Positions 1-9,415 of a stretch of DNA of 44,336 nt are shown here, piece after piece. The translations under genes and the position numbers were made by a program. Below the pieces are notes generated by a model. It had not been told where the DNA came from and did not search any database. It saw only the letters and a program-made list of their open reading frames with translations. Numbering within the stretch: the stretch's first letter is position 1; every line of letters starts with the position of its first letter. This DNA comes from Wohlfahrtiimonas larvae (GTDB lineage: Bacteria > Pseudomonadota > Gammaproteobacteria > Cardiobacteriales > Wohlfahrtiimonadaceae), in contig NZ_MVDO01000030.1 of assembly GCF_002006755.1 (NCBI RefSeq), forward strand, positions 1 to 44,336, written 5' to 3'.

Positions 1-581
1 GTCGGTAATAGCTCAATTAAATTTGCAACACGTGATCGTACAGATGTAATTCCTTTGGCTTGTAATTTTTTTGGGTCAGGATTTAAATAATTTTCAAGGC
101 GCGAAAAATCTACATTTAATAAAAGTGTTCCATGATGAAACCCACGATCTGCTTTTTCTCGGTATGCGGAGCCAGAAATCTTACGAATTTCACCTTCACG
201 GTGAATAACTAAATCATTTCGACCTGAAGCTTCCACTGTTAAACCTAGTGTTTTCAAAGCATCAATAATAATTTGAGTTGATACATTTTTATTATATTCA
301 GGTTTACCGATCATAAATGTAAAATTAGTATTACCTAAATCATGAAATACAGCACCACCACCACTGTGACGACGAGCTAACTTTACATGATCATCATCCA
401 TTTTACGTGTATTACACTCTTTCCAAGGATTTTGAGCACGACCGATTACAACTGTTTTATCGTTACGCCACAAAAACAAAACCTTCTGATCTGGATCCAT
501 GGTACTAAAAATAGTCTCTTCCACAGCTAAATTAAACCATGGATCTACACTTTCAGAAATTAATAATCTCAGCTGTTTCAT
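1..581 (-). CDS. lplA: Lipoate-protein ligase A (3' end beyond window)
   Basis: Attaches lipoate to E2 and GcvH lipoyl domains through a lipoyl-AMP intermediate in the cytoplasm. The minus-strand frame is open from an ATG at 581-579 to the window edge, giving 193 residues of a family usually about 330 long. The lipoate/AMP-binding motif [12 protein letters not shown] is at about residues 70-81, and the catalytic-lysine segment [10 protein letters not shown] follows at about 130-140. An AAAGGC purine stretch lies a few bases upstream of the ATG. It diverges from the FrnE-like gene across a 99-bp gap. The family call is firm. What cannot be seen is whether the C-terminal accessory domain is present. 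Confidence 0.9.
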   Translation of the reverse strand, partial: MKQLRLLISESVDPWFNLAVEETIFSTMDPDQKVLFLWRNDKTVVIGRAQNPWKECNTRKMDDDHVKLARRHSGGGAVFHDLGNTNFTFMIGKPEYNKNVSTQIIIDALKTLGLTVEASGRNDLVIHREGEIRKISGSAYREKADRGFHHGTLLLNVDFSRLENYLNPDPKKLQAKGITSVRSRVANLIELLP

Positions 582-622
582 TTTCTTGCCTTTAATAAAT
601 ACAATGTGCTCTAAAATCTAAT

Positions 623-651
623 GATAGTTTGTTTTTCTCTGTTAATATACT
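623..651 (+). promoter_or_regulatory. Candidate promoter of the frnE-like gene
   Basis: A TATACT -10 hexamer lies at 646-651, 30 bp before the ATG at 681, inside the divergent lplA/frnE gap. The matching -35 (around 623-630) is poor. Assigned from the -10 and position only. Confidence 0.35.
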
Positions 652-680
652 AATCCTAAAAGTCACACAAAGGAATCATT

Positions 681-1334
681 ATGAAAGTTGAAGTTTGGTC
701 AGATTTTTCTTGCCCATTTTGTTATATAGGCGTCCACAATTTTTATCTTGCAATGGACACATTCAATGATGAATTTAAACGTTCTGAGCAATTAATATTT
801 AAATCATATGAACTATCCCCTGATGCCCCTTTCACTAATGACCGTTCCTATTACGAAGTGTTGGCAGATAAATATGATGTACCTTTAGATCGTGCCAAAG
901 CGATGACTGATAATGCTAAAAAAATCGCAACAGAAGCTGGCTTAACATTGAATTTTGATAAGGCTATTGCAGTCAGCACATCTATTGCCCACCGTCTCAT
1001 CACTTGGGTGCAAAATCATCACCCTGACAAAACACGTGATTTGGCTATGCGTATTTTTAAAGCTTATTTTGAAGATGGTTTAAATATTGCTGATGACCAA
1101 GTTTTATCAGGATTTATGACTGAGTTAAATATTTCCAATATTACATTACCTGAAATATTAACAGACATGAAAATTAGTCAATCCATGACGGTAGATAAAG
1201 TAGAAGCACAATCTTTTGAGATCCGAAGTGTACCTTTCTTTGTTATTAACAGAGCTGATGCAGTTGCAGGCGCACAAACACCTATGAAATTTTATGAATT
1301 AATGATCCAAATTGATCGTGGCATTACTCAATAA
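681..1334 (+). CDS. DsbA-family oxidoreductase, FrnE type
   Basis: Thioredoxin-fold protein of the cytoplasmic FrnE / 2-hydroxychromene-2-carboxylate isomerase branch of DsbA. The CPFC redox motif is at residues 11-14, directly after the first beta strand. The segment between is helical, and a cis-proline motif SVPFFVIN is near residue 183. There is no signal peptide, so a cytosolic thiol-disulfide role is likely. The length of 217 aa is normal for FrnE. The ribosome site AAAGGAA precedes the ATG. The DsrE-like gene follows after about 40 bp, so the two may be co-transcribed and share a thiol or oxidative-stress role. That last point is inference. Confidence 0.85.
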   Translation: MKVEVWSDFSCPFCYIGVHNFYLAMDTFNDEFKRSEQLIFKSYELSPDAPFTNDRSYYEVLADKYDVPLDRAKAMTDNAKKIATEAGLTLNFDKAIAVSTSIAHRLITWVQNHHPDKTRDLAMRIFKAYFEDGLNIADDQVLSGFMTELNISNITLPEILTDMKISQSMTVDKVEAQSFEIRSVPFFVINRADAVAGAQTPMKFYELMIQIDRGITQ

Positions 1335-1372
1335 AATTTAATGTATTAATCATGCAATTAACGGAGTGCAAT

Positions 1373-1696
1373 ATGAAAATCGGAGTGATCATCACAACTA
1401 ATGAAGTAGAAAAAGCTTGGAATGCCTTTCGCTACATGAATACATCACTAGAAATGGGGCATGAAGTTACTGCCTTTTTGATGAGTGCAGGTGTGGAATG
1501 TGAATTCATGGATCATGAATTTTTTAATCTTTCAGATCAATTGGATAAATTCATTGAAAATAATGGTAAACTTTTTGCATGTAGCACTTGCTTACAATTT
1601 CGCAAGCTTCATGATAAAACACAACGTGCAGAAATCACAACAATGTTAAAAGCTGTTAGAATGACTGAAGATAACGACCAAGTTCTAACATTTTAA
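1373..1696 (+). CDS. DsrE-like family protein
   Basis: Small protein of the DsrE/predicted-peroxiredoxin type (sulfur-relay fold). The N-terminus MKIGVIITTNEVEKAWNAFR is the typical first strand and nucleotide-like loop, and the ACSTC cysteine pair at about residues 70-74 is where the family keeps its active cysteine. The start at 1373 is preferred to one seven codons upstream because CGGAG sits eight bases before this ATG. Length is 107 aa, normal for the fold. Its substrate is unknown. The link to the FrnE-like gene upstream suggests thiol chemistry, but nothing more can be read from the sequence. Confidence 0.75.
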   Translation: MKIGVIITTNEVEKAWNAFRYMNTSLEMGHEVTAFLMSAGVECEFMDHEFFNLSDQLDKFIENNGKLFACSTCLQFRKLHDKTQRAEITTMLKAVRMTEDNDQVLTF

Positions 1697-1730
1697 TTAA
1701 TAGACTTCATTTTAGGATAATCATTTAAAT

Positions 1731-2438
1731 ATGCTGAAAAGAACACGATCCATAAATAAATTTACTTTCCGTAAAAATTTCAAGATAAAACCAATTGCTT
1801 TATCATTATTGGTGGCATTTGGTGTTGTTGCTTGCGGCGGCAATGATGATACGGAACAATTAACCATTTATGCAGATGCTCAAGATTGCATCAGCAACAA
1901 CCCTAATATGATTGCTGAATGTACTTCAGTATATGAAAGTGCCGTTAAAGAAGCCATAGAAACGGCACCCAAATATGCCACATTAGAAGAGTGTACTGCT
2001 GATTTTGGTGCAGAAAACTGTCAATCTGTCCAACAAACAGGTAATGCTGTTACCGATGCAGGTCAAGCAGTACAGCAACAAGCTTCAAGTGGTGGCTTTT
2101 TCATGCCATTACTCGCGGGCTATATGATGGGTAAAATGATGAGTGGAATGTCTGGGAATAATGTTGCAAGTAAGCCTGTTTATTCACCAAAAGATGCAAC
2201 TGGACGCCCAACAAACTTCTATGATAGTTCAGGTAAAAGTTATGGTGCCGCCCAAGCAGGTGGACGCACTGTATCTGTACCTAAAAGTGATATTAAATCA
2301 AAACCTGCAGGCACTGTGCAGCGTGGTGGCTTTGGCAAGATGGTTTCTCAACAACGCATCGCAGCTGCTCAAAAACAAAATACACAGCGCTCAGCAACAT
2401 CTAAATCATCCAACCGTTCTACATCTTTTGGTGGTTAA
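1731..2438 (+). CDS. ygiB: DUF1190 lipoprotein YgiB
   Basis: Strongly resembles E. coli YgiB along its whole length. The N-terminus is KRTRSINKFTFRKN, followed by a hydrophobic segment ending in a lipobox-like VVAC (Cys at about residue 35). Then come the conserved block TAPKYATLEECTADFG, the MPLLAGYMMGKMM segment and a Ser/Thr/Gln-rich tail ending RGGFG...SFGG. The molecular role of YgiB is not established; it is linked to envelope stress and biofilm in enterobacteria by its pairing with ygiC. It stops 4 bp before ygiC begins, so the two are translated as a unit. The length of 235 aa matches the family. Confidence 0.9.
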   Translation: MLKRTRSINKFTFRKNFKIKPIALSLLVAFGVVACGGNDDTEQLTIYADAQDCISNNPNMIAECTSVYESAVKEAIETAPKYATLEECTADFGAENCQSVQQTGNAVTDAGQAVQQQASSGGFFMPLLAGYMMGKMMSGMSGNNVASKPVYSPKDATGRPTNFYDSSGKSYGAAQAGGRTVSVPKSDIKSKPAGTVQRGGFGKMVSQQRIAAAQKQNTQRSATSKSSNRSTSFGG

Positions 2439-2442
2439 TTGA

Positions 2443-3606
2443 ATGAAAAGAGTTGCGATTAAACCAAGGTCTGATTGGCAAGAAAAAGCTGTAGAATACG
2501 GTTTTTATTTTCACACAATGTATGATGAACCTTATTGGAGTGAAGATTATTATTATGAATTTACAGAGCGCGAAATTGATGAATTAGAAGATACCACCAA
2601 TGAGTTGCATCAAATGTCATTGGAAGCAGTTGATCTTGTCATCAACAATGAATCGTTATTGAAAAAATTTCGCATTCCTGAACATGTATGGGAATTTGTT
2701 GCGGATTCATGGCACAAAAAAGAGCCTTCTTTATATGGGCGCTTTGACTTTGCTTATGATGGCAAAACACCACCAAAAATGTTGGAATACAATGCAGATA
2801 CACCAACATCATTGTATGAAAGTGCATTTTTTCAATGGATTTGGTTAGAAGATCAAATTGAACGTGGTCAATTACCAGAAAGTGCTGATCAATTCAATAG
2901 TATTCAAGAAAAATTAATTGGACGCTTTGCCCATTTCAAAGAATGGCATGGCATTTCTAAACTACATTTCACTTGTTGCTCAGATACGGAAGAAGATCGC
3001 GGTACGATTCAATACTTACAGGATTGTGCATTAGATGCTGATTTAGCCAATGATTTCTTATTTGTAGAAGACATCGGTATAACTGAAAATGGTCAATTTA
3101 CTGATGTGAATGATGAATTGATACGCACGATCTTTAAATTGTATCCTTGGGAATTCATGTTCCGTGAAGAGTTTGCAAACTATTTAGATAGCCGTAAAAC
3201 TTTGTGGGTTGAGCCAGGATGGAAGAGCATTTTATCCAATAAAGCTATTTTACCTTTATTATGGTCAATGTTCCCAAATCATCCAAATCTATTGGAAAGC
3301 TATTTTGCAGAAGATAGCAAAGCCAATAACCTTTCTACATATGTAAAAAAACCGCTCTTCTCTCGTGAAGGTGCGAATATTTCTATTGTGGATCGTGGTT
3401 CTGTGATTTCTGAAATTGATGGCCCTTATGGTGAAGAAGGCTACATTGTTCAATCTTATTACCCATTACCAAAATTTGAAGATAACACAACATTGGTTGG
3501 CAGTTGGGTTGTGGGTGATGAATCAGCAGGTATCTGTATTCGTGAAGATAAAGAGATCATCACACAAGATTTATCTCGCTTCTACCCTCACGCAATGATT
3601 GGTTAA
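2443..3606 (+). CDS. ygiC: YgiC, glutathionylspermidine synthase-like ATP-grasp protein
   Basis: ATP-grasp carboxylate-amine ligase of the glutathionylspermidine-synthase preATP-grasp family. The N-terminal block ([20 protein letters not shown]) and [18 protein letters not shown] are close to E. coli YgiC. The ATP-grasp part carries [12 protein letters not shown] (about residues 306-317) and the C-terminus [11 protein letters not shown]. The length of 387 aa is full size. Unlike bifunctional GspSA it has no amidase domain. The reaction and substrate of YgiC proteins are not known with confidence. It follows ygiB by 4 bp and is closed by a strong hairpin terminator at 3623-3648. Confidence 0.9.
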   Translation: MKRVAIKPRSDWQEKAVEYGFYFHTMYDEPYWSEDYYYEFTEREIDELEDTTNELHQMSLEAVDLVINNESLLKKFRIPEHVWEFVADSWHKKEPSLYGRFDFAYDGKTPPKMLEYNADTPTSLYESAFFQWIWLEDQIERGQLPESADQFNSIQEKLIGRFAHFKEWHGISKLHFTCCSDTEEDRGTIQYLQDCALDADLANDFLFVEDIGITENGQFTDVNDELIRTIFKLYPWEFMFREEFANYLDSRKTLWVEPGWKSILSNKAILPLLWSMFPNHPNLLESYFAEDSKANNLSTYVKKPLFSREGANISIVDRGSVISEIDGPYGEEGYIVQSYYPLPKFEDNTTLVGSWVVGDESAGICIREDKEIITQDLSRFYPHAMIG

Positions 3607-3622
3607 TATTTATAGTTATTGG

Positions 3623-3648
3623 AAAGCGATCTTCGGGTCGCTTTTTTA
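3623..3648 (+). terminator. Rho-independent terminator of ygiBC
   Basis: A nine-pair stem (AAAGCGATC with GGTCGCTTT) closed by a TTCG tetraloop, followed by T residues, 17 bp after the ygiC stop. Confidence 0.9.
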
Positions 3649-3753
3649 TTGTTGCAAATATAGAATGGATCATCCATCCACCTTTGCTCATTTTTCATTG
3701 AATCACATCTAAAAGCTCGCTATCCTATTGATATATATTTATCAGGAGTCATT

Positions 3754-4641
3754 ATGAGCATCGAATTATTTGAATTACGTACTGCCATCATTGGTGAAAA
3801 TTTCCCGATTAAACGTGCAATCCCACAACGTGAGCTGCGCAATATTGGCCATTGGGTTTTCTTGGATCATGCTGGCCCAACCATATTTAAAGCAGGTGAA
3901 GATGTTGATGTTGGTGCGCATCCACATATTGGCTTACAAACATTCTCTTGGTTGTTACAAGGTGAAATCATTCATAATGATAGCTTAGGCAGTCACCAAA
4001 TCATGAGCCCTTATCAAATCAACTTAATGACAGCTGGTAAAGGTATCGTTCATACTGAATTGAGCCATCCCGACAGTAAAGAACTACATTTAGCCCAGCT
4101 TTGGATTGCATTGCCGAAAGAGAAAGAAACAATTGAGCCTGATTTTAAACATTATCCTAAATTGCCACACATTGATCATGATGATTATGAAGCTTATGTT
4201 TTAGTAGGTGAATGTGATGGTCACATTTCCCCTGTGGAAATGCATAGTCCATTAAGCGCATTGGATATTAAAGGCAAAAAAGATATCACCATTACTTTGC
4301 CATTGAATCCTAATTTTGAATATGGATTATTGCCATTAGAAGGAGAAATGACAGCTGAAGAAGCACAAATGAATGATAATACTTTGGCTTATATTCCTGC
4401 GGGCACAACATCTATCACTTTAAAATTACACAAAAATAGCCGTGCTTTATTGATCGGTGGCGAACCTATCGAACATCCGCCATTGATGTGGTGGAACTTT
4501 GTGGCTTGGGAACAAGAAACCATAGAGGAAGCTCTAAAAGATTGGGAGAGCCATTCTGATCGTTTTCCTGAAGTGCATTATCCTGGTAAAAGTGAACGCT
4601 TAATCGCCCCACCGTTAACTGGAAAGCTTAAGTCACATTAA
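3754..4641 (+). CDS. Pirin family protein
   Basis: Bicupin of the pirin/YhhW group. The N-terminal cupin has the metal-binding set HPHIGLQT...GEIIHNDSLGS (about residues 57-80) and the second motif GKGIVHTE near residue 95. The C-terminal cupin ends with RALLIGGEPIEHPPLMWWNFV and a helical tail. Pirins of this group can act as metal-dependent quercetinase-like dioxygenases or as regulators, and which applies here cannot be told. The length of 295 aa is standard. An AGGAG lies before the ATG. It is a single gene: the ygiC terminator lies upstream, and the degraded RHS/IS region starts six bases downstream. Confidence 0.9.
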   Translation: MSIELFELRTAIIGENFPIKRAIPQRELRNIGHWVFLDHAGPTIFKAGEDVDVGAHPHIGLQTFSWLLQGEIIHNDSLGSHQIMSPYQINLMTAGKGIVHTELSHPDSKELHLAQLWIALPKEKETIEPDFKHYPKLPHIDHDDYEAYVLVGECDGHISPVEMHSPLSALDIKGKKDITITLPLNPNFEYGLLPLEGEMTAEEAQMNDNTLAYIPAGTTSITLKLHKNSRALLIGGEPIEHPPLMWWNFVAWEQETIEEALKDWESHSDRFPEVHYPGKSERLIAPPLTGKLKSH

Positions 4642-4646
4642 TAATA

Positions 4647-4760
4647 GTGATCGAGGCAGTCAATATTGCAGTAAAGAATATCGAGCTTGAATATAATCAA
4701 ACTAGGATTCAAAAAGGATTAGGTTGGATATCCCCAAGACAGCTAGCAAATTTATATTAT
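4647..4760 (+). mobile_element. IS3-type transposase C-terminal remnant
   Basis: A plus-strand frame of about 38 residues ending in YNQTRIQKGLGWISPRQL matches the C-terminal end of IS3-family OrfB transposases (the YN-x2-R-x5-L-x4-P pattern after the last catalytic Glu). The frame then runs into antisense RHS sequence at about 4760. Everything upstream of the transposase end is missing, and no intact inverted repeats are seen. It is a scar, not an active element. It defines the left junction of the RHS island, six bases after the pirin stop. Confidence 0.65.
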
Positions 4761-7700
4761 GGGCATCCGTGGCTTCCACTGCCACAATGCGGCCAAGTGC
4801 ATCATAGCTGTATTGGTAACTGCCCAATTGATTGATGGATTGTGACAGCTTTTGGCCATTACCATTCCATGTGTAACCGAGTTCTCCCGTTGGTGTTGTC
4901 ACTTTCAGGGTTTGCCCTAAATCATCACGTTGGTACGTGAGTGATCCACTTTGGCTATCTTTGGTTTCTGTTAAATCACCTTTAGCATTGTAACTGTACG
5001 TGATAGTGCGTTTATCAGGATAAGTGATGCCCTCTAGTTGCTCTTTGCCATTGTATTTAAAGGTTGTGGTTTCGCCTTTAAAATTCTTCGTGCTCAGCAA
5101 ATCACCTTGCGTATTGTAGCTTGAAGATTCCACTTGTCCTTCAGGCAATGCTCTAGAAACTCGTTGCCCCAAATCATTATAGGCAAAACGTGTGGTTTGC
5201 TTATTAGCATCCGTCTGTGTGAGTAACTTCCCTTGGCTGTCATATGTGTAAAGTGTACTTTGATTTAAGCCATCGAGCACTTGATACAACTGGCTAATGC
5301 TATTGTATTTAAATTGCTTTTTCGCACCATTGGGTGATTCTGTGGCAATTTTACGGCCTGCTTTGTCATAATCATGCTTTGTCACTTGGTTGAGCGCATT
5401 CTTTTGCTCAATTAAGCGATTATTATCATCGTAAACATTGGTAACGCTTCTGCCATTAGCATCGGTTTGTTGGATGAGATTGCCAACGGCATCATAATCT
5501 GATGTAGAAACTGTGATATTAAGTGCATTAATGACTTTGGTTTGGCGACCTAACGCATCGTACTCATATTTCGTTTGGTTACCAAGTGCATCAATGGAAG
5601 TAGTTAGTTGACCATTGCCATCGTAAATACTCTCATTCGCAAAACCTAATGCATCGATGGATTTGGTTTCTCGCCCTAAAGCATCAAATTGAGTTTCGCT
5701 ACAGGCCCCATCATCACACACTTTGGTCACTTGGCCTTTAGCATCATAAACTGTTTCAGCAACTCGCCCCCAAGGATCTGTGACTTTGATCTGATTACCA
5801 TTACCATCGTATTCATACGTTGTGGTTCGGCCTTTCGCATCTGTCTGTTGAGTCATTTGATCTAAGCTGTTGTATTCATAACGCTGTGTATTGCCCAGTT
5901 CATCAGTGGATGATAATAAATTACCTTTCACATCAAAAGATTGCTTTGTGGTTAATGTCTTTTTAGTGCCATTTTGTACAACATCATAACTACGCTCAAT
6001 CTCATTGCCATATTGATCGTATTTAAAGCGCGTGACATTGCCTGCTGCATCGGTTTCTGAGGTTTTCAGCTCTTTACCATTGATCTTCTGATAGCCAAAC
6101 GATGTGCTATTGCCCATAGGATCAGTGATGGCGCCCAAGTTACCTGAGAAACTATAGCCAATTTTGGTGGTGTTACCCATAGCATCCTGAATACCACTAA
6201 GCTGCATTGTGTCATGGGTATAAAGGTTCACCGTTTTACGGCCCAACTCATCCACAAATTCTGTGGGTTCATTGTTGGCGTTATAAGCCGTTGTTGTACT
6301 AAAGCCTAAGGCATTTGTCTCTTTGGTGACTTCACCCCATTTATTGTGCTCATACTTTGTGGTGTGACCTAAAGCGTCTGTGATACTTGTTTCATTACCA
6401 AACTCATCATAAGTATAAGTTGTGGTATTGCCTAAAGCATCCGTGACTTTATTGACGTTACCTTGATCATCATAGAGATAAATGGTTTTATTCCCTTGTT
6501 GATCAATCACCACATCTTCATTCTTATCCGTGTTGTGCTCAAGATTCACTTTAAAGCCATTGCCATCCGTTTGAGTCACTAACTGACCTTTGTCATCAAA
6601 CTCGGCTTTGAATAAACGTTTACCATCAGCCCCTATGATTTCATCCAACTGATGTGGCGCCTTCATATTTTGAAGATAAGTGAACTGAGTTTTCTCACCT
6701 TTTGGATCCGTCACGGATTTTAAGTTACCATCACCATCATACGCATACGATAAACTGCGACCATCTGTGGTTTCAGCTTTAACAATGCGACCTTGTGCAT
6801 CGCGGTTAAAGAGAATGTTTGCACCACCTGAATGAAAAATACCATTCTTCGTAAATGATAATGTATTGCCTGTTTTATCCTTAATCTGACGGATACCAAA
6901 GCTTTTATCTAAATAATACACATCACCGTTTTTAGTGGTTAAACGGAACTCATTAGGGTTCACAACATCCACCGTATCATAATCAATCAATTGATCATTA
7001 TGAACACGAAGCTCACCCACATCCGTTGCCACTAATTCCGAAGTTGTGCCACTCATTGGTTCAAAATCAATGCTGAAGAAACTACCCGCCATTTGAGACT
7101 GCCATGTATTACATTCAGGCGATGTTTTAACTTTAAAACGTTCCATTGTGCCACCAGGCATACGAACAGTCACCAAACGTTGCCCAATTGGACGTGGACA
7201 AAACTTAGCATTTAAGCCAGCCCCAACCTTAACGATTTCCCAATCTAAACCAGGTGTACGATTCGTTTGAATCTTCACATCTTGATAAGTTGCACTCCAA
7301 CCAAAGCCAAAATCTAAACGGCTATTTTGATTGAGTGTGTCATAAGTGCGTGTTAAAAAGAGCGGTAAACTGCCTGCTTCAAAGGATAGATCCTCAAAGC
7401 TTAAGGCAAACTGACCAATCTTTTGCTCGCCTTTGAGCATCAAACCAATACCCGCGCTACTTTGATTGCCACCTGCATCTTTAACGATTAACAGTAAATC
7501 ATATTGACCATTCGCCATCGTTTGTGGGTTAATCTCGCCAAGCTTCCCTTTAACGACAGGGACCGTACTTGTTTTAATCGGCGTCCAATCTTTCTCATCG
7601 GCAGGGGAGATATAAAGTGTGTATTCCACAAAGTTCTCATCCATCGCTGTACCAATAATATCCACAGATGTGGTGATCTCTGCCACATTGATATTATCTG

Positions 7701-8025
7701 AGTTCGCAGGCGCTGTAATCTCTGCCGTTGGCGCTGTGATGTCCGCTTCATCTTTAACAATAAAGCGTTTAGAGAATGTGATCTCATTGCCACTCGCATC
7801 AATCGATACTGTTTCCACTAAATGGCCACCCACTTGATCGCTCTTCACTGTGGCTGCGCCATTCACCAAAGTAATGGGCTTGCCATCCAATGTTGCCGTG
7901 GTTGCTTGATAAGGCTTTTCTCCACCTTGAAGCTCTAAGACAATCTCCACATCTTGGTTCACTTTAGCAACAGCGGGTGAGACAAAAAGCTCGCCTTGTG
8001 ATATCAATGCATAAAAAAACTCCAT
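4702..8025 (-). CDS. RHS/YD-repeat core protein, truncated at both ends
   Basis: Forms most of an RHS shell protein. The N-terminal part has Ig-like segments (about residues 10-230), then SFEAGSLPLFLTRTYDTLN, where the RHS barrel begins, and more than 25 YD repeats of the kind TYDEFGNETSITDALG. It stops just after YDALGRIVAVEATDA, because the frame runs into the transposase remnant and gains about 20 unrelated residues. The start is also artificial: the ATG at 8025 lies inside the terminator hairpin of the gene upstream (8013-8037), and real RHS homology begins near 8008. No signal peptide and no C-terminal tip are left. It is best read as a non-functional core fragment, even though the 1107-codon frame is intact and so the damage may be recent. 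Confidence 0.85.
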   Translation of the reverse strand: MEFFYALISQGELFVSPAVAKVNQDVEIVLELQGGEKPYQATTATLDGKPITLVNGAATVKSDQVGGHLVETVSIDASGNEITFSKRFIVKDEADITAPTAEITAPANSDNINVAEITTSVDIIGTAMDENFVEYTLYISPADEKDWTPIKTSTVPVVKGKLGEINPQTMANGQYDLLLIVKDAGGNQSSAGIGLMLKGEQKIGQFALSFEDLSFEAGSLPLFLTRTYDTLNQNSRLDFGFGWSATYQDVKIQTNRTPGLDWEIVKVGAGLNAKFCPRPIGQRLVTVRMPGGTMERFKVKTSPECNTWQSQMAGSFFSIDFEPMSGTTSELVATDVGELRVHNDQLIDYDTVDVVNPNEFRLTTKNGDVYYLDKSFGIRQIKDKTGNTLSFTKNGIFHSGGANILFNRDAQGRIVKAETTDGRSLSYAYDGDGNLKSVTDPKGEKTQFTYLQNMKAPHQLDEIIGADGKRLFKAEFDDKGQLVTQTDGNGFKVNLEHNTDKNEDVVIDQQGNKTIYLYDDQGNVNKVTDALGNTTTYTYDEFGNETSITDALGHTTKYEHNKWGEVTKETNALGFSTTTAYNANNEPTEFVDELGRKTVNLYTHDTMQLSGIQDAMGNTTKIGYSFSGNLGAITDPMGNSTSFGYQKINGKELKTSETDAAGNVTRFKYDQYGNEIERSYDVVQNGTKKTLTTKQSFDVKGNLLSSTDELGNTQRYEYNSLDQMTQQTDAKGRTTTYEYDGNGNQIKVTDPWGRVAETVYDAKGQVTKVCDDGACSETQFDALGRETKSIDALGFANESIYDGNGQLTTSIDALGNQTKYEYDALGRQTKVINALNITVSTSDYDAVGNLIQQTDANGRSVTNVYDDNNRLIEQKNALNQVTKHDYDKAGRKIATESPNGAKKQFKYNSISQLYQVLDGLNQSTLYTYDSQGKLLTQTDANKQTTRFAYNDLGQRVSRALPEGQVESSSYNTQGDLLSTKNFKGETTTFKYNGKEQLEGITYPDKRTITYSYNAKGDLTETKDSQSGSLTYQRDDLGQTLKVTTPTGELGYTWNGNGQKLSQSINQLGSYQYSYDALGRIVAVEATDAHNINLLAVLGISNLILFES

Positions 8026-8037
8026 TTAAGGAGTTTT
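8013..8037 (-). terminator. Terminator after the SUKH immunity gene
   Basis: Minus-strand stem AAAACTCC/GGAGTTTT with a six-base loop and a T-rich tail, 27 bp after the stop of the gene at 8064. Confidence 0.8.
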
Positions 8038-8063
8038 AGTGTAAACATAAAAACATCAAAAAG

Positions 8064-9341
8064 TTATGTGGCTTTATGCTTTTCAATAATTTCTTCTATT
8101 TTGGGGATCATGATTTGTTCCATAAAAATCAAGTAATTTTGAGCAACTACTTCAACTTTCTCTCCTGTAACTCTAATCACTTGCCCAACAGGTTTATTTT
8201 TAGTTTCTTCATAATCAAGATAATAACAATCAGTCTCCGCCAATTGCATAATAGGAAACCACATAGGTTTGGATAGTTTTTTATTGATTATCTTTTTAAT
8301 TAATGAATCGGCACTTTGTTGGTATTCCGAGAAAGGATAACAACCATCTGGAAATAACTCTTGAATTTCAGTTTCAAGCTCCGACATTTTCACAGAACCA
8401 TCATCATTTAACTCTCGTTTATCCCAAATATTTTCATAGTCATATTGCCGATTTTTATAGTTATAAATCCCTCCAAATTTTTCTGCTACTTTTTCTATTA
8501 TTGGATCAGGAGAAATATGAAAGTTTTCGTATTCTAATGGTAAATATTGCCATGTGTATGGTGTTATTTTGTGGTATATATTTTGTAGTTTTTCTATAAC
8601 ATGAGCTATTCTTTGATCGGTAACCGTTAAAATAGAATAAAGAATAGAATATAAATTTTCCATAAATGTAGTTGTTTCTATGGATAAATTCTTTTCTTCA
8701 CATTCTATAATCATATTGGCAATATTAGGATGCTCCTTAAGATACTTTTCATAGGCTTTGTTATAACTTTCTTTATCCATCCAATCGATAACATTGTTTA
8801 TCTCTGAAAACTTCTCAATTTTATTATCTTCAAGTAATTGATAGAAATTCTTAATGTCACCTATTGAATGCTTATCATAAAACTGGGCAATACACTTATT
8901 ACCTAAATTTGTGATTTCAGGTAAATACTTATTTGGCAGCTCCTTACTATCAAATTTATTAGTTGGTAGAAATTGTTGGGGCACATCTTTTAACTTTAAT
9001 TTAAAATACTTGAGTTCTTCTCTAACTATTTGTTTTGAAAAATCATGGTTAATATAAAAATCCTGTAAAAAATAAACACTATTCCAGTAGTGAGGCAAAA
9101 TGCTCACACCAATATAGTTAATGGCATCCTTACTTATATTTAGAGGAAGATATGCTGTGTAATGACTAGAAGACGGTACATATTCCATATTTATTTTTGG
9201 TACTTCAATAATCGCAACGACTTCAAACAAAGTGTAATGCAGAAGGACAATTTTATGCACAACATTATTTGGGCTAAAAAGCTCCATCACTTTGGTTTTA
9301 TCTTTGAAGATTGAAAAATCTGTTTCAATAATTTCATACAT
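8064..9341 (-). CDS. SUKH (SMI1/KNR4)-like immunity protein
   Basis: Probable immunity partner of the toxin tip just upstream. The last 70 residues carry a SUKH-like signature: MWFPIMQLAETDCYYLDY, then GQVIRV and VVAQNYLIFME, as in SMI1/KNR4 proteins (W-x-PI ... LD ... G-x-I ... VA-x-S/N-F/Y-x-x-F). The preceding roughly 350 residues match nothing I recognise and are Lys/Glu/Asn/Ile-rich, so this is a long member. A longer frame begins at 9395, but its first 18 codons are a terminator hairpin (9357-9388); the ATG at 9341 is the likely start. Immunity by binding the adjacent nuclease tip is inferred from family and neighbourhood. Confidence 0.65.
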   Translation of the reverse strand: MYEIIETDFSIFKDKTKVMELFSPNNVVHKIVLLHYTLFEVVAIIEVPKINMEYVPSSSHYTAYLPLNISKDAINYIGVSILPHYWNSVYFLQDFYINHDFSKQIVREELKYFKLKLKDVPQQFLPTNKFDSKELPNKYLPEITNLGNKCIAQFYDKHSIGDIKNFYQLLEDNKIEKFSEINNVIDWMDKESYNKAYEKYLKEHPNIANMIIECEEKNLSIETTTFMENLYSILYSILTVTDQRIAHVIEKLQNIYHKITPYTWQYLPLEYENFHISPDPIIEKVAEKFGGIYNYKNRQYDYENIWDKRELNDDGSVKMSELETEIQELFPDGCYPFSEYQQSADSLIKKIINKKLSKPMWFPIMQLAETDCYYLDYEETKNKPVGQVIRVTGEKVEVVAQNYLIFMEQIMIPKIEEIIEKHKAT

Positions 9342-9356
9342 AGTTTTATGTCTCGT

Positions 9357-9388
9357 AAAAAAAATACGTTTCAGTAATGAAACGTATT
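9357..9388 (-). terminator. Terminator between RHS tip and immunity gene
   Basis: Minus-strand perfect 11-bp stem AATACGTTTCA/TGAAACGTATT with a four-base loop, followed by eight T residues. It sits between the stop of the RHS tip (9416) and the likely start of the immunity gene (9341). Confidence 0.85.
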
Positions 9389-9415
9389 CTCTCATAGCTT
9401 TTAATTGATTATGAG

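Noticed and set aside
2143-2442. 99-aa overlapping frame inside ygiB
   Set aside because: The in-frame product ygiB is conserved along this whole stretch; the alternative has low-complexity content and no ribosome site.
4702-4760. Novel C-terminal tail of the RHS core (TDAHNINLLAVLGISN...)
   Set aside because: It is the antisense of the IS3 transposase remnant, not a real RHS tip.
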